This document shows, one piece after another, positions 18,436 through 26,514 of a DNA stretch of 64,000 bases (the first letter of the stretch is position 1; each line of letters starts with the position of its first letter). The stretch is from Roseospira goensis (GTDB taxonomy: Bacteria; Pseudomonadota; Alphaproteobacteria; Rhodospirillales; Rhodospirillaceae). The stretch lies in NCBI RefSeq assembly GCF_014197795.1, contig NZ_JACIGI010000004.1:167003-231002 (forward strand). The letters are read 5' to 3'. Both the position numbers and the translations under genes were made by a program. A model generated the notes under the pieces. It saw nothing but the letters and a program-made list of their open reading frames with translations, had not been told where the DNA came from and did not search any database.

Positions 18436-19512
18436 TCAGTCGAAGCGCAGGTCGTCCTCGTCCGCCAGGGGGGCGAAGTAGGCGTCGACCGCCGCCGGGT
18501 CGACGGCCTCCAGGCGGTCCGGCGTCCAGCGCGGCGTATTGTCCTTGTCCAGGATGACGGCCCGCACCCCCTCGACGAAGTCCGGCGCCCGGGTGATGCG
18601 GCGCACCAGGCGGTATTCGAGCTGCATGCAGGCGTCGAAGTCCAGGTCGCGGCCCTGTCGAAGCTGGCGGACGGCCACCGCCAGCGCGGTCGGGGCCTTG
18701 GCGCGCAACACCGCCGCGGTGTCGGCGCCCCAGCCCGGCCCCATGGCGTCGAGGGCCGCCAGCATGGCCGCAACCCCGTCGAGGCCGAACACACGGTCGA
18801 TATCGGCCCGGTGGGCCGCCAGGGGCGGCGCGCCCGCCGGTTCGGCCAGGTCCGCCAGCACCGCGTCGATACGGTGCCGCACCGCGTCCGGCGTGTCGGC
18901 GCCGGGCAGCGCCGCCCGCAGACCGTCCTCCAGGTCGCCCCGCCGGGCCATCGGCACGCGGTGTGTCGCAAGACCCGCGTACAGGCAGTCGTCGGCCCGC
19001 AGCCGGTGCCCGGTCAGCCCGAGGTACATCCCGATCGCCCCCGGACAACGCGGCAGCGCATAGGTGCCGCCGACGTCCGGGATCATGCCGATGCCCGTTT
19101 CCGGCATGGCGAACACCGTGGTCTCGGTGGCGATGCGATGGCTGCCATGGACCGAAATCCCGACACCGCCGCCCATGGTGATGCCGTTGAGGACAGCGAG
19201 ATAGGGCTTGGGGTAGGTCTTGATGAGGCGGTTGAGGGTGTACTCCTCGCGGAAGAAGGCGCCGATGGTGGCATCGTCGCCGGCCTTGGCCGCATCGGAC
19301 AGGGCGCGGATATCGCCGCCGGCGCAGAACGCCCGGTCGCCGGCCCCCTCGATCAGGACCGCCTTCACGCCCGGATCGGCGGCCCAGGACCTGAGCGTCC
19401 GGTCCATCTCACGGATCTTGCCGATGGTCAGCGCGTTGAGCGCCTTCGGGCGGTTGAGCAGGATGCGTCCCAGGCCGTCCAGGATATCGAACTGGATCTC
19501 CGGCTCTTGCAT
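18436..19512 (-). CDS. 3-hydroxyisobutyryl-CoA hydrolase (enoyl-CoA hydratase/isomerase family)
   Basis: The 358-residue length, longer than ordinary enoyl-CoA hydratases (~260), and the motifs ILLNRPKALNALT, FCAGGDIRAL, YLAVLNGITMGGGVGIS and ETGIGMIPDVGGTY identify the hydrolase branch (HIBCH) of the crotonase fold. It releases CoA from 3-hydroxyisobutyryl-CoA in valine catabolism. The product is the substrate of the dehydrogenase encoded 51 bp downstream, and the upstream gene encodes isobutyryl-CoA dehydrogenase. The usual C-terminal FxPD(V/R)-type region is present as WTPDRLEAVD. Confidence 0.93.
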   Translation of the reverse strand: MQEPEIQFDILDGLGRILLNRPKALNALTIGKIREMDRTLRSWAADPGVKAVLIEGAGDRAFCAGGDIRALSDAAKAGDDATIGAFFREEYTLNRLIKTYPKPYLAVLNGITMGGGVGISVHGSHRIATETTVFAMPETGIGMIPDVGGTYALPRCPGAIGMYLGLTGHRLRADDCLYAGLATHRVPMARRGDLEDGLRAALPGADTPDAVRHRIDAVLADLAEPAGAPPLAAHRADIDRVFGLDGVAAMLAALDAMGPGWGADTAAVLRAKAPTALAVAVRQLRQGRDLDFDACMQLEYRLVRRITRAPDFVEGVRAVILDKDNTPRWTPDRLEAVDPAAVDAYFAPLADEDDLRFD

Positions 19513-19571
19513 GCGGGGGTCTCCGGTCGGGGGTCGGGTCGGGGGTCAGATCGGGGGCGGGGGCGCGCCGG

Positions 19572-20714
19572 TCAGCCGCCGGCCAGCAGACGGCGGCCAA
19601 CGATGACGCGCATGATCTCGTTGGTGCCTTCAAGGATGCGGTGCACCCGCAGGTCGCGCAGGATGCGCTCGACGGGGTAGTCGCGGATGTAGCCGTAGCC
19701 GCCATGCATCTGCAAGGCCTCGTCGCACACGGCGAACCCCGTGTCGGTGGCGAGCCGCTTGGCCATGGCGCACAGCATCGTCGCCTGCGGATCGCCCGCG
19801 TCCAGCGCCGCCGCCGCCTTGTGCAGCAGCAGGCGCGCCGCCTCAAGCTGGGTGGCCATGTCGGCCAGCTTGAACTGGCTGGCCTGGAAGTCGGCGATCG
19901 GCCGGCCGAACTGGCGCCGTTCGCGCGCGTACTGGAGCGCCGCCTCCATGGCCGCCCGCGCCCCGCCCAGGGAGCAGGCCCCGATGTTCAGCCGGCCGCC
20001 GTCCAGGCCCATCATGGCGATGCGGAAGCCCTCGCCCTCGGCACCCAGGCGGTTGGCCGCTGGCACGCGGCAGCCGTCGAGGATCACCGCCGCCGTGGGC
20101 TGGCTGTTCCAACCCATCTTGCGTTCCTGCTGGCCGAAGGACAGGCCGGGTGTGCCGGCCTCGACCACGAACGCCGAGATCCCCTTGGGACCGTCGTCAC
20201 CGGTGCGGGCCATGACCACGTAGACGTCGGAGCGGCCGCCGCCGGAGATGAACGCCTTCTCGCCGGTCAGCACGTAGTCGTCGCCGTCGCGCACCGCCCG
20301 GGTCTTCAGCGAGCCGGCATCGGACCCCGCGCCCGGCTCGGTCAGGCAGTAGCTCGCGAACCGCTCCATGGTGCACAGCGCCGGCAGAACCCGGTGGCGC
20401 TGGGCATCGTCGCCGAAGCGGTCGATCATCCAGCAGGCCATGTTGTGGATGGAGATATAGGCCGCCGTGGACGGACAGGCCGCCGCGAGTTCCTCGAAGA
20501 TCACGGCCGCATCCAGCCGCCCGAGACCGGAGCCGCCCACGTCGTCCCTGACGTAGATGGCCGCGAAGCCGAGCTCCGCGGCGTGACGCAACGTCTCCTC
20601 GGGAAAGATCTTGGCCTCGTCCCACAGCGCCGCGTGCGGCGCCATCTCCTCGGCGGCGAACGCGCGCGCCACGTCCTGGAACTGGGTCTGGTCCTCGGTC
20701 AGCTGGAAATCCAT
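19572..20714 (-). CDS. Acyl-CoA dehydrogenase, probably isobutyryl-CoA dehydrogenase
   Basis: The 380-residue FAD enzyme opens [20 protein letters not shown] and contains [33 protein letters not shown] and the C-terminal [36 protein letters not shown]. The segment [18 protein letters not shown] resembles the isobutyryl-CoA dehydrogenase (ACAD8) subgroup. It would make methacrylyl-CoA from isobutyryl-CoA. Gene order with the hydrolase and mmsB supports valine degradation; substrate specificity is inferred. mmsA and the branched-chain ketoacid dehydrogenase are not in this window. Confidence 0.9.
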   Translation of the reverse strand: MDFQLTEDQTQFQDVARAFAAEEMAPHAALWDEAKIFPEETLRHAAELGFAAIYVRDDVGGSGLGRLDAAVIFEELAAACPSTAAYISIHNMACWMIDRFGDDAQRHRVLPALCTMERFASYCLTEPGAGSDAGSLKTRAVRDGDDYVLTGEKAFISGGGRSDVYVVMARTGDDGPKGISAFVVEAGTPGLSFGQQERKMGWNSQPTAAVILDGCRVPAANRLGAEGEGFRIAMMGLDGGRLNIGACSLGGARAAMEAALQYARERRQFGRPIADFQASQFKLADMATQLEAARLLLHKAAAALDAGDPQATMLCAMAKRLATDTGFAVCDEALQMHGGYGYIRDYPVERILRDLRVHRILEGTNEIMRVIVGRRLLAGG

Positions 20715-20750
20715 GCGGTCCTGTCTCCTCCCTGGCGCGGCCCGTCGTCC

Positions 20751-20771
20751 GGCCCGGGGCAGCCCCGGGCC
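20751..20771. terminator. Perfect GC hairpin between protease and acyl-CoA dehydrogenase genes
   Basis: GGCCCGGGGC (20751-20760) and GCCCCGGGCC (20762-20771) pair perfectly around one base. It lies beyond the stop of the leftward protease gene and before the start of the acyl-CoA dehydrogenase gene. It may end the protease transcript; there is no T-run. Confidence 0.45.
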
Positions 20772-20856
20772 GGCGCAGGCATCGTGATTGCGGCGGGATC
20801 ATAGAGACAGGACCCGTCCGGGAAAAGCCCGCTCGGCTGTGCAACCGCCCCTGGCC

Positions 20857-21987
20857 TCAGGCGATGGCCTGCCAGGCGGGCTCGTCGGAGGGCGGGGCCG
20901 TGCGCCCCTCATCGTACCCCCACAGCAGATAGTGGCCGAAGGGACCGTAGGGAAACGCCGCGACGTCCGGGTAGAGATCGAGATACGCGCTGGTGTCGAA
21001 CAGGGCGGACGGATCACGATCCTCGCGCCAGCCGAACGTCATGTAGTGGGCCAGCGGATCGACACCGGCGGCGCCGACGTCGGCGTAGACCGTGCGGTAG
21101 CCGTCGCTGTCGACGAAGGCGTTGGGGTCCCGGCCCTCGCGCCAGCCGAACGACTCGTAATGCGCGACCGGGTCGATCCCCGCCTGCGCCACGTCCGGAT
21201 TGGCCGCCAGATACCAGGCGATGTCGACGCCCTGTCCGCCGAACGGGCCGATGGCGGTCGGCTCGTCCGGCAGCGGCGTGGGCGTCGGATCGGGGGTGGG
21301 AGTGGGGTCAGGCGTCGCCGCCGCGATCAGGTCGTCGTTGCCGGCGATCCACCCGAGGATGCGATCATACTGGCTCCAGACATCCGAGGCCCAGCCGCCG
21401 GTGGACACCAGACCGATCGCATAGGGACCGTCGTCGCCCTGGTACCACAGCGGGCCGCCACTGTTGCCCAGGTTGGTCTCGATCGACACGAAGTTGAACG
21501 TGCCCGTCAGGCCATCCTCGCGCACGGCGCCGGTGTCTTCGGTCATGCGCGGCTGCCCGTTGGTCTCGTACACACCGGGGTATCCGGTGACGGTGTAGGT
21601 CCCGGACCCGGCCCCCGGGTCGAGGCCGAAGGTGCCGGTCTGATCGCCGACCCGGCTGGTCAGGCCGAGCACGGCGAAGTCCTGCTCGGAGTCGGCCCGA
21701 CTCAAGAGTTCATCGCCGTCGACGTCCACCGGCAGGTAGTCGACGCGCGCGGCGGTGTACGCGCCGAAGGGGGCGACCCCGGCGTCCAGCGCCGGGGTGA
21801 CGGTGATTGCGTCCGCCACACCGCCCAGCAGGGCGTCGTAGACCACGTGCGAGGCGGTCAGCACGTCGTTGGGGCCGACCATGAAGCCGGTGCCCGAGAA
21901 GCTCTGCCCGCTGTCGTAGGTGACACTGACGTAGACCACCGCGCTGTAGGGATAGGTGGCGTGCTGGGCGCCCACGTAGGTGGTCAT
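20857..21987 (-). CDS. Trypsin-like serine protease with C-terminal repeat module
   Basis: The 376-residue protein has an S1-type catalytic domain with a readable triad: His47 (LTASHVV), Asp103 (SEQDFAVLG) and Ser176 (NLGNSGGPLW). A Thr/Pro/Asp-rich linker (residues ~232-255) leads to three copies of a repeat of the form (W/Y)YLAANPDVA..GIDPVAHYESFGWREGRDP, like those in large calcium-binding exoproteins. No N-terminal signal peptide is visible, so export, if any, would need a non-Sec route; the C-terminal repeats hint at type I secretion (inference). The start has AGGAGCG upstream, and follows the lipoprotein stop by only two bases. Confidence 0.8.
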   Translation of the reverse strand: MTTYVGAQHATYPYSAVVYVSVTYDSGQSFSGTGFMVGPNDVLTASHVVYDALLGGVADAITVTPALDAGVAPFGAYTAARVDYLPVDVDGDELLSRADSEQDFAVLGLTSRVGDQTGTFGLDPGAGSGTYTVTGYPGVYETNGQPRMTEDTGAVREDGLTGTFNFVSIETNLGNSGGPLWYQGDDGPYAIGLVSTGGWASDVWSQYDRILGWIAGNDDLIAAATPDPTPTPDPTPTPLPDEPTAIGPFGGQGVDIAWYLAANPDVAQAGIDPVAHYESFGWREGRDPNAFVDSDGYRTVYADVGAAGVDPLAHYMTFGWREDRDPSALFDTSAYLDLYPDVAAFPYGPFGHYLLWGYDEGRTAPPSDEPAWQAIA

Positions 21988-21989
21988 GG

Positions 21990-22511
21990 TCAGCGCTCCT
22001 GGTCGGGAAACGGCGGCAGCGGGGTGGCGCCGGGCGGCACCAGCACGGCATGGGCCGGGCCGGCCGGACCGCGCAGGGTGCGACGCGACTCAGGTCCGGG
22101 CGCGTTCGGATTGCGCAGCAGGCGCAGGACCCGGCCCCCCGGATCGACCACGAACTGCACCGCGCGCGCCGGCGGCGCCGTCGCCCCGCCGGGCTCGCCC
22201 TCCAGCCGCAGCACCGGGTCCGCGAAGCCGTACTCCACGACCGAGGCCCCCATGGTCCAGGGCGAGTCGTTGTCGAGGTCACGGCTGACGGTCGGCGGAC
22301 CGAGCGCCGCCCGGACCGCCGCGATGGAATCGCCCACCGCGAAGCGCTGCATCGACCAGCCTCCGTCTGCCTCCGCCCGCGGCGGCTGCGGGGCCGTCCG
22401 CGGCGGCGGGTCGTCCTTCTTGGTCCCGGCGGGCGTCACACAGCCCGCCAGGGCCGCGGTCATGACGCCCCCCACAACCACACGCAGGAGAAATCCCGTC
22501 CGAAAACGCAT
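21990..22511 (-). CDS. Putative lipoprotein with a BamE-like segment
   Basis: The 173-residue product starts MRFRTGFLLRVVVGGVMTAA and has the lipobox LAGC at residues ~20-23, so it should be lipid-modified. A Pro-rich linker follows, then FAVGDSIAAVRAALGPPTVSRD, which resembles the start of SmpA/OmlA (BamE-type) domains, and a strand-rich part with VVEYGF and RAVQFVVDPGGRVLRLLR. That similarity is weak. It ends two bases before the protease start, and the protease ribosome site lies inside this gene, so the two are coupled. A longer upstream frame reads as low-complexity and overlaps coxG. Confidence 0.65.
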   Translation of the reverse strand: MRFRTGFLLRVVVGGVMTAALAGCVTPAGTKKDDPPPRTAPQPPRAEADGGWSMQRFAVGDSIAAVRAALGPPTVSRDLDNDSPWTMGASVVEYGFADPVLRLEGEPGGATAPPARAVQFVVDPGGRVLRLLRNPNAPGPESRRTLRGPAGPAHAVLVPPGATPLPPFPDQER

Positions 22512-22623
22512 CGCCCAGCCCTCCGGCCATCCCGTGAACCTTACCGACCGAGCGTTAACGAAGACTGTGGCGAGGACAGGGAGGGCCAAGGGCCGACCGG
22601 AGGCAGCGGTGCGCCCCGCAGGA

Positions 22624-23265
22624 TCACACGACCAGCAGGGCCAGCAGGCCGCCCAGCAGCAGAAGGCTCCAGCCCGCCGCCACCGTGATCGTGCGCGGCC
22701 CGAGCGGGATCCGAAGCGGCGGCGGTGGCTCGGCCGGCGGCACGCGGGCCGGGGGCAGCGTGGCGGGCACCGCTTCGCCCACCGGCTGTGCCGGCCCCGG
22801 CGCCACGGCCTCGGGCGCCGGCGCGCCGACCCGCTCGGAGAGGCAGCGGAAGAAGTCGTCGGCGGTCTTGTTGGCCACGCCCTGCACCAGCCGGCCGCCC
22901 ACGCTGGCCAGCTTGCCGCCCACCGTGGCCGTCGACTCGTAGCGCAGCACGGTGGCGGTCTCGCCGTCCGCTTCGGTGAGGGTGACGCGGGCGCTGCCCT
23001 TGACGAAGCCAGCCGCCCCGCCCTGCCCCTGACCGGAAATGACGTAGCTCTCCGGGGCCTGGATCTCGGACAGCGTGACCATGCCATTGAATCTGGCCGA
23101 AACGGGGCCGACCTTGGCCTTCACACGGGCCTTCAACTCGGTGTCCGAGACCTTCTCCAGGCTCTCGCAGCCGTCGATGCAGCCCTTCAGAACCTCGGGA
23201 TCATTGAGGGCGTCCCAGACGACCGGACGCGACGCGGGAATGCGGTACTCGCCGCTGAACTCCAT
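22624..23265 (-). CDS. CoxG-like (SRPBCC) protein with C-terminal membrane anchor
   Basis: Residues 1-145 form a START/SRPBCC domain of the CO-dehydrogenase subunit G type: MEFSGEYRIPASRPVVWDAL, DPEVLKGCIDGCESLEKV, and the C-terminal GGRLVQGVANKTADDFF. A Pro/Ala-rich linker is followed by one hydrophobic helix at residues ~193-213 ending in the stop, giving a tail anchor. CoxG proteins recruit or help mature molybdenum hydroxylases at the membrane. A two-subunit Mo-hydroxylase is encoded about 5 kb away at 28359-31089, a possible partner (inference). Confidence 0.82.
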   Translation of the reverse strand: MEFSGEYRIPASRPVVWDALNDPEVLKGCIDGCESLEKVSDTELKARVKAKVGPVSARFNGMVTLSEIQAPESYVISGQGQGGAAGFVKGSARVTLTEADGETATVLRYESTATVGGKLASVGGRLVQGVANKTADDFFRCLSERVGAPAPEAVAPGPAQPVGEAVPATLPPARVPPAEPPPPLRIPLGPRTITVAAGWSLLLLGGLLALLVV

Positions 23266-23325
23266 GGGGGATCTCCGGTTGGCGGGACCGCGCCGGGGCC
23301 GGCGCGGTCAGGGTCTGGCGCGCCC

Positions 23326-24225
23326 CTACGCCTTCGCGATCATCTTGTAAATGCCCTGGGTGCCGTCCTCGCGCCCGCCCTCGGCGGCGAACCGTTCGAA
23401 CAGCGTCTTGGCGAGGGCCAGCACCTCCAGGTCCAGCCCCAGGCGCTCGGCCTCGCCGGCCGCAATGCCCATGTCCTTGATGAAGTGGTGGACGTAGAAG
23501 CCGGGCGCGAAATCGCCGTCGACCATGCGCTTGCCCAGAACGTTGAGCTGGAAGCCGCCGGCCGCGCCGCCGCCGATGACGCCAAGCACCTGCTCCAGGT
23601 CGAGTCCGGCGCGTTGGCCGTAGGCCAGGCCCTCGGCCACGCCAAGAATGGTGCCCGCGATTACCGTCTGGTTGACCATCTTGCTGTGCTGGCCCGCGCC
23701 GGCCGGCCCCAGCAGGGCGACGGTCTGGCCCATCAGGTCGAACAGCGGCCGCACGGTCTCGAAGGCCGCCGCGTCGCCGCCGACCATGATCGCCAGGGTG
23801 GCGTTGCGCGCGCCCACGTCGCCCCCCGACACCGGCGCGTCCAGGGCCGCCGCCCCGCGTTCCGCCGCCGCGGCCGCGATGCGCTGGGCCAGGCTGGGCG
23901 CCGACGTGGTCATGTCGATGGCCACGGCCCCCGGCTTCAGGGTGGCCAGGAGACCGGTCTCGGGCCGGCCGTCGACCCCGAAATACACCGCCTCGACGTC
24001 CGCCGGGTAGCCCACCATGGTGATGACCACGTCGCAGGCGGCGGCCAGCGAGGCCGGATCGTCGTGCCAGGTGGCCCCGGCCTCGATCAGCGGCGCCGCC
24101 TTGTCGCGCGAGCGCGTGGTGACGTGCAGCGGGTAGCCGGCGGCCTGGATGTGCCCGGCCATGCTGCGGCCCATGATCCCGACTCCGACGAACCCCACGT
24201 GGGTGCTGTCCGGGCTCACCGTCAT
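23326..24225 (-). CDS. NAD(P)-dependent beta-hydroxyacid dehydrogenase (tartronate semialdehyde reductase-like)
   Basis: The 299-residue protein has HVGFVGVGIMGRSMAGHI (Rossmann loop), DAPVSGGDVGARNATLAIMV and GAGQHSKMVNQTVI, in which the Lys is catalytic, and a C-terminal helix bundle with GQRAGLDLEQVL. These define the HIBADH/GarR family. It differs from mmsB in the same window and is more like the tartronate semialdehyde or succinic semialdehyde reductase branch; exact substrate is uncertain. ATG 24225 follows GGGAGGCAG. It is divergent from a D-glycerate-type dehydrogenase gene, so both may serve glycerate/hydroxypyruvate metabolism. Confidence 0.85.
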   Translation of the reverse strand: MTVSPDSTHVGFVGVGIMGRSMAGHIQAAGYPLHVTTRSRDKAAPLIEAGATWHDDPASLAAACDVVITMVGYPADVEAVYFGVDGRPETGLLATLKPGAVAIDMTTSAPSLAQRIAAAAAERGAAALDAPVSGGDVGARNATLAIMVGGDAAAFETVRPLFDLMGQTVALLGPAGAGQHSKMVNQTVIAGTILGVAEGLAYGQRAGLDLEQVLGVIGGGAAGGFQLNVLGKRMVDGDFAPGFYVHHFIKDMGIAAGEAERLGLDLEVLALAKTLFERFAAEGGREDGTQGIYKMIAKA

Positions 24226-24326
24226 GCGTTCTGCCTCCCCTCCCATTGGGCCACCCGACGCCTTGCGCCGCCGGGCCGGGCGGCCATGATGGCGCGGCGT
24301 CCGATATCGTGTCCAGGGAGGAGAGG

Positions 24327-25298
24327 ATGACAGCAAGACCCGTACTGGCGCTGGCCCGCCGGCTGCCGGAGGCGGTGGAGGCGCGGGCGGCGCGCGACTA
24401 CGAGGCCCGGCTCGCGCCCGTGGACGTGCCGCCGCTGGGGGGCGACGCCCTGGTCGCGCACGCCGCCGGAGCGGACGGCCTGCTGGTCGCGCCGGGCAAC
24501 GCCGTCACCGCCGACGTCATCGCCGCCCTGCCCGCCTCGGTGCGGATCATCGCGACCTTTTCGGTCGGCTTCGAGCACATCGACCTCGACGCCGCCCGCG
24601 CCCGCGGCGTGGTGGTGACCAACACGCCCGACGTGCTCACCGACGCCACCGCCGACATCGCCATGCTGTGCCTGCTGGGCGCGGCCCGGCGGGCCGGCGA
24701 AGGCGAGGCGCTGATGCGCGCCGGCGCCTGGACCGGCTGGACACCCACCCACATGATGGGCACCCACGTCTCCGGCAAGCGCCTGGGGCTCGTCGGCATG
24801 GGGCGGATCGGCCGCGCCGTGGCCCGGCGCGCCCGCGCCTTCGGCATGACGATCCACTACCAGAACCGGCGCCGGCTACCGCCGGACCTGGAGCAGGGCG
24901 CGGTGTTCCACGACACCATCGAGGCCCTGTTGCCGCACTGCGACATGATCAGCCTGCACTGCCCGGCGACACCCGAAACCACCGGCCTGATGAACGCCGA
25001 CCGCCTGGCCCGGCTGCCGCGCGGGGCCATCGTCGTCAACACCGCGCGCGGCGGCATCGTCGACGACGACGCCCTGATCGCCGCCCTCGCAAGCGGTCAG
25101 ATCGCCGCCGCCGGCCTGGACGTGTACGCCGGGGAGCCGGACGTGCATCCGGGCTACCGGGCGCTGCCCAACACCTTCCTGCTGCCGCATCTGGGCAGCG
25201 CCACGGTGGAGACGCGCACCGCCATGGGCTTCCGCGCCCTGGACAATCTCGACGCGGTGCTGCGGCACGGCACAGACCCCGGCGATCCGGTCACGTGA
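24327..25298 (+). CDS. D-isomer-specific 2-hydroxyacid dehydrogenase (D-glycerate/hydroxypyruvate reductase type)
   Basis: The 323-residue NAD(P)H enzyme has the nucleotide loop GLVGMGRIGRAVARRARAFG, then PHCDMISLHCPATPETTGL, VNTARGGIVDDDAL (with the active-site Arg), LDVYAGEPDVHPGY (Glu) and LLPHLGSAT with the catalytic His. HINDLDAARARGVVVTN-like wording (IDLDAARARGVVVTN) places it with glyoxylate/hydroxypyruvate reductases. ATG at 24327 is preceded by GGGAGGAGAGG. Its last bases overlap the stop of the convergent MFS gene by 8 bp. Confidence 0.9.
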   Translation: MTARPVLALARRLPEAVEARAARDYEARLAPVDVPPLGGDALVAHAAGADGLLVAPGNAVTADVIAALPASVRIIATFSVGFEHIDLDAARARGVVVTNTPDVLTDATADIAMLCLLGAARRAGEGEALMRAGAWTGWTPTHMMGTHVSGKRLGLVGMGRIGRAVARRARAFGMTIHYQNRRRLPPDLEQGAVFHDTIEALLPHCDMISLHCPATPETTGLMNADRLARLPRGAIVVNTARGGIVDDDALIAALASGQIAAAGLDVYAGEPDVHPGYRALPNTFLLPHLGSATVETRTAMGFRALDNLDAVLRHGTDPGDPVT

Positions 25299-26514
25299 CC
25301 GGATCGCGCGCCGCCCGCAGCCGCGCCCGCATCGCCAGCCCCCAGAACCCCAGGCTGACCAGCGCCAGCACCGCGGCCGTCACCCCGAACGCGGCGAACG
25401 GACCGACCGCCGACACCAGAGGCTGACTGTAGACCGGCGAGAGGAACTGCCCCAGGAAGATGCTCATCGTGGAGCCGCCGACCAGGCGCCCGCGCAGGTG
25501 TGCGGGCGCCAGGCTCATCAGCCAGGTGGTGATGTTGGGAAACGTGCTGCCGACCCCGAGCCCGACCAGCACCAGCGCCAGCATGAAGCTGACGGTCTCC
25601 TGAGACACCCACACCCCGAGGAAGCCGCCGGCGATCAACCCGAACGATACCCCGAACGCGGCGGACGGCCCGACGTGGTGGCGCAGGCGACCGTACTGGA
25701 GCGAGCCGATCCCGCCCGCCACATTCATCGCCGCGATGGCGAAGCCGGCCGCGAACGGCGCCACCACCCCCAGGTCACGCAGCAGGAACGGCCCCTGGGT
25801 GGGCACCATGTAGAAGGTGACGTTCAGCATGAAGGCGGCGAAATAGACCAGGGCGATCAACGGCCAGTCCGGATGCGCCGGGCCGTCCGCGGGCTCTGCA
25901 TCGGCGCCCCCTCCGTGCGGCGGGCCGCCGTGGCGGGGCGGCTCCCACAGCGCAAAGACCAGGAACGGCAGCAGCGCCAACGCCACCAGGTAGACCCCGA
26001 ACGGGCCGCGCCAGTGTAGCTCCGCCATGGCCCCGCCCAGCAGCACGAACACCACGCCGCCCCACGACATGAAGGCGGACATGAGCCCCATCATGCGAAC
26101 CCGGCGTTCGCCCCGGAAGTAGTCGCCGATGAGGGTGATCGTGGTCGTCATGACGCAGGCGACCGCCACCCCGAGGACGGCCCGACCCGCCAGAATCGCG
26201 GTCAGGCTGTCCACGTAGAGCCCGGTGGTCCCGCCCAGCACGTACAGGACGGCGCCGAGGGTGATGACGGGCTTGCGCCCGAGGCGGTCGACGACGAACC
26301 CGGCCAGGGGCGAGCAGACCGCGATGAACAGAGCCGGCAGGGTGAGGACGAGCCGGGCGAGGAAGGCCACGCCCGGCTCGTCGCCGTAGTGATCGTACAG
26401 GGCCGGCAGCGAGGGCGAGATGGTCGCCCCCGCCATCACCGTCAGCGACGCCGCGCCCAGCAGCGTCAGGCGGACCAGGAGTCCGGGATCGCCGGCGGCC
26501 GGCCGGGCCGTCAC
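25291..26514 (-). CDS. MFS transporter
   Basis: The 407-residue protein has twelve predicted membrane segments. The loop between TM2 and TM3 carries GFVVDRLGRKPVI, the major-facilitator motif, and a polar, His/Gly-rich central loop separates two six-helix halves. It starts with GTG at 26514, overlapping the TGA of the upstream acyl-CoA synthetase as GTGA, so the two are translationally coupled. This coupling suggests that it takes up or exports a substrate of that ligase, perhaps a carboxylic acid; the substrate is not readable from sequence. Confidence 0.88.
   Translation of the reverse strand: MTARPAAGDPGLLVRLTLLGAASLTVMAGATISPSLPALYDHYGDEPGVAFLARLVLTLPALFIAVCSPLAGFVVDRLGRKPVITLGAVLYVLGGTTGLYVDSLTAILAGRAVLGVAVACVMTTTITLIGDYFRGERRVRMMGLMSAFMSWGGVVFVLLGGAMAELHWRGPFGVYLVALALLPFLVFALWEPPRHGGPPHGGGADAEPADGPAHPDWPLIALVYFAAFMLNVTFYMVPTQGPFLLRDLGVVAPFAAGFAIAAMNVAGGIGSLQYGRLRHHVGPSAAFGVSFGLIAGGFLGVWVSQETVSFMLALVLVGLGVGSTFPNITTWLMSLAPAHLRGRLVGGSTMSIFLGQFLSPVYSQPLVSAVGPFAAFGVTAAVLALVSLGFWGLAMRARLRAARDPVT

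Noticed and set aside
20788-24330. A 1180-codon open frame on the plus strand across the protease, lipoprotein, coxG and dehydrogenase genes
   Set aside because: It is antisense to five well-supported genes. Its product is Arg/Gly/His-rich with no domain, a known effect of high GC on the opposite strand.
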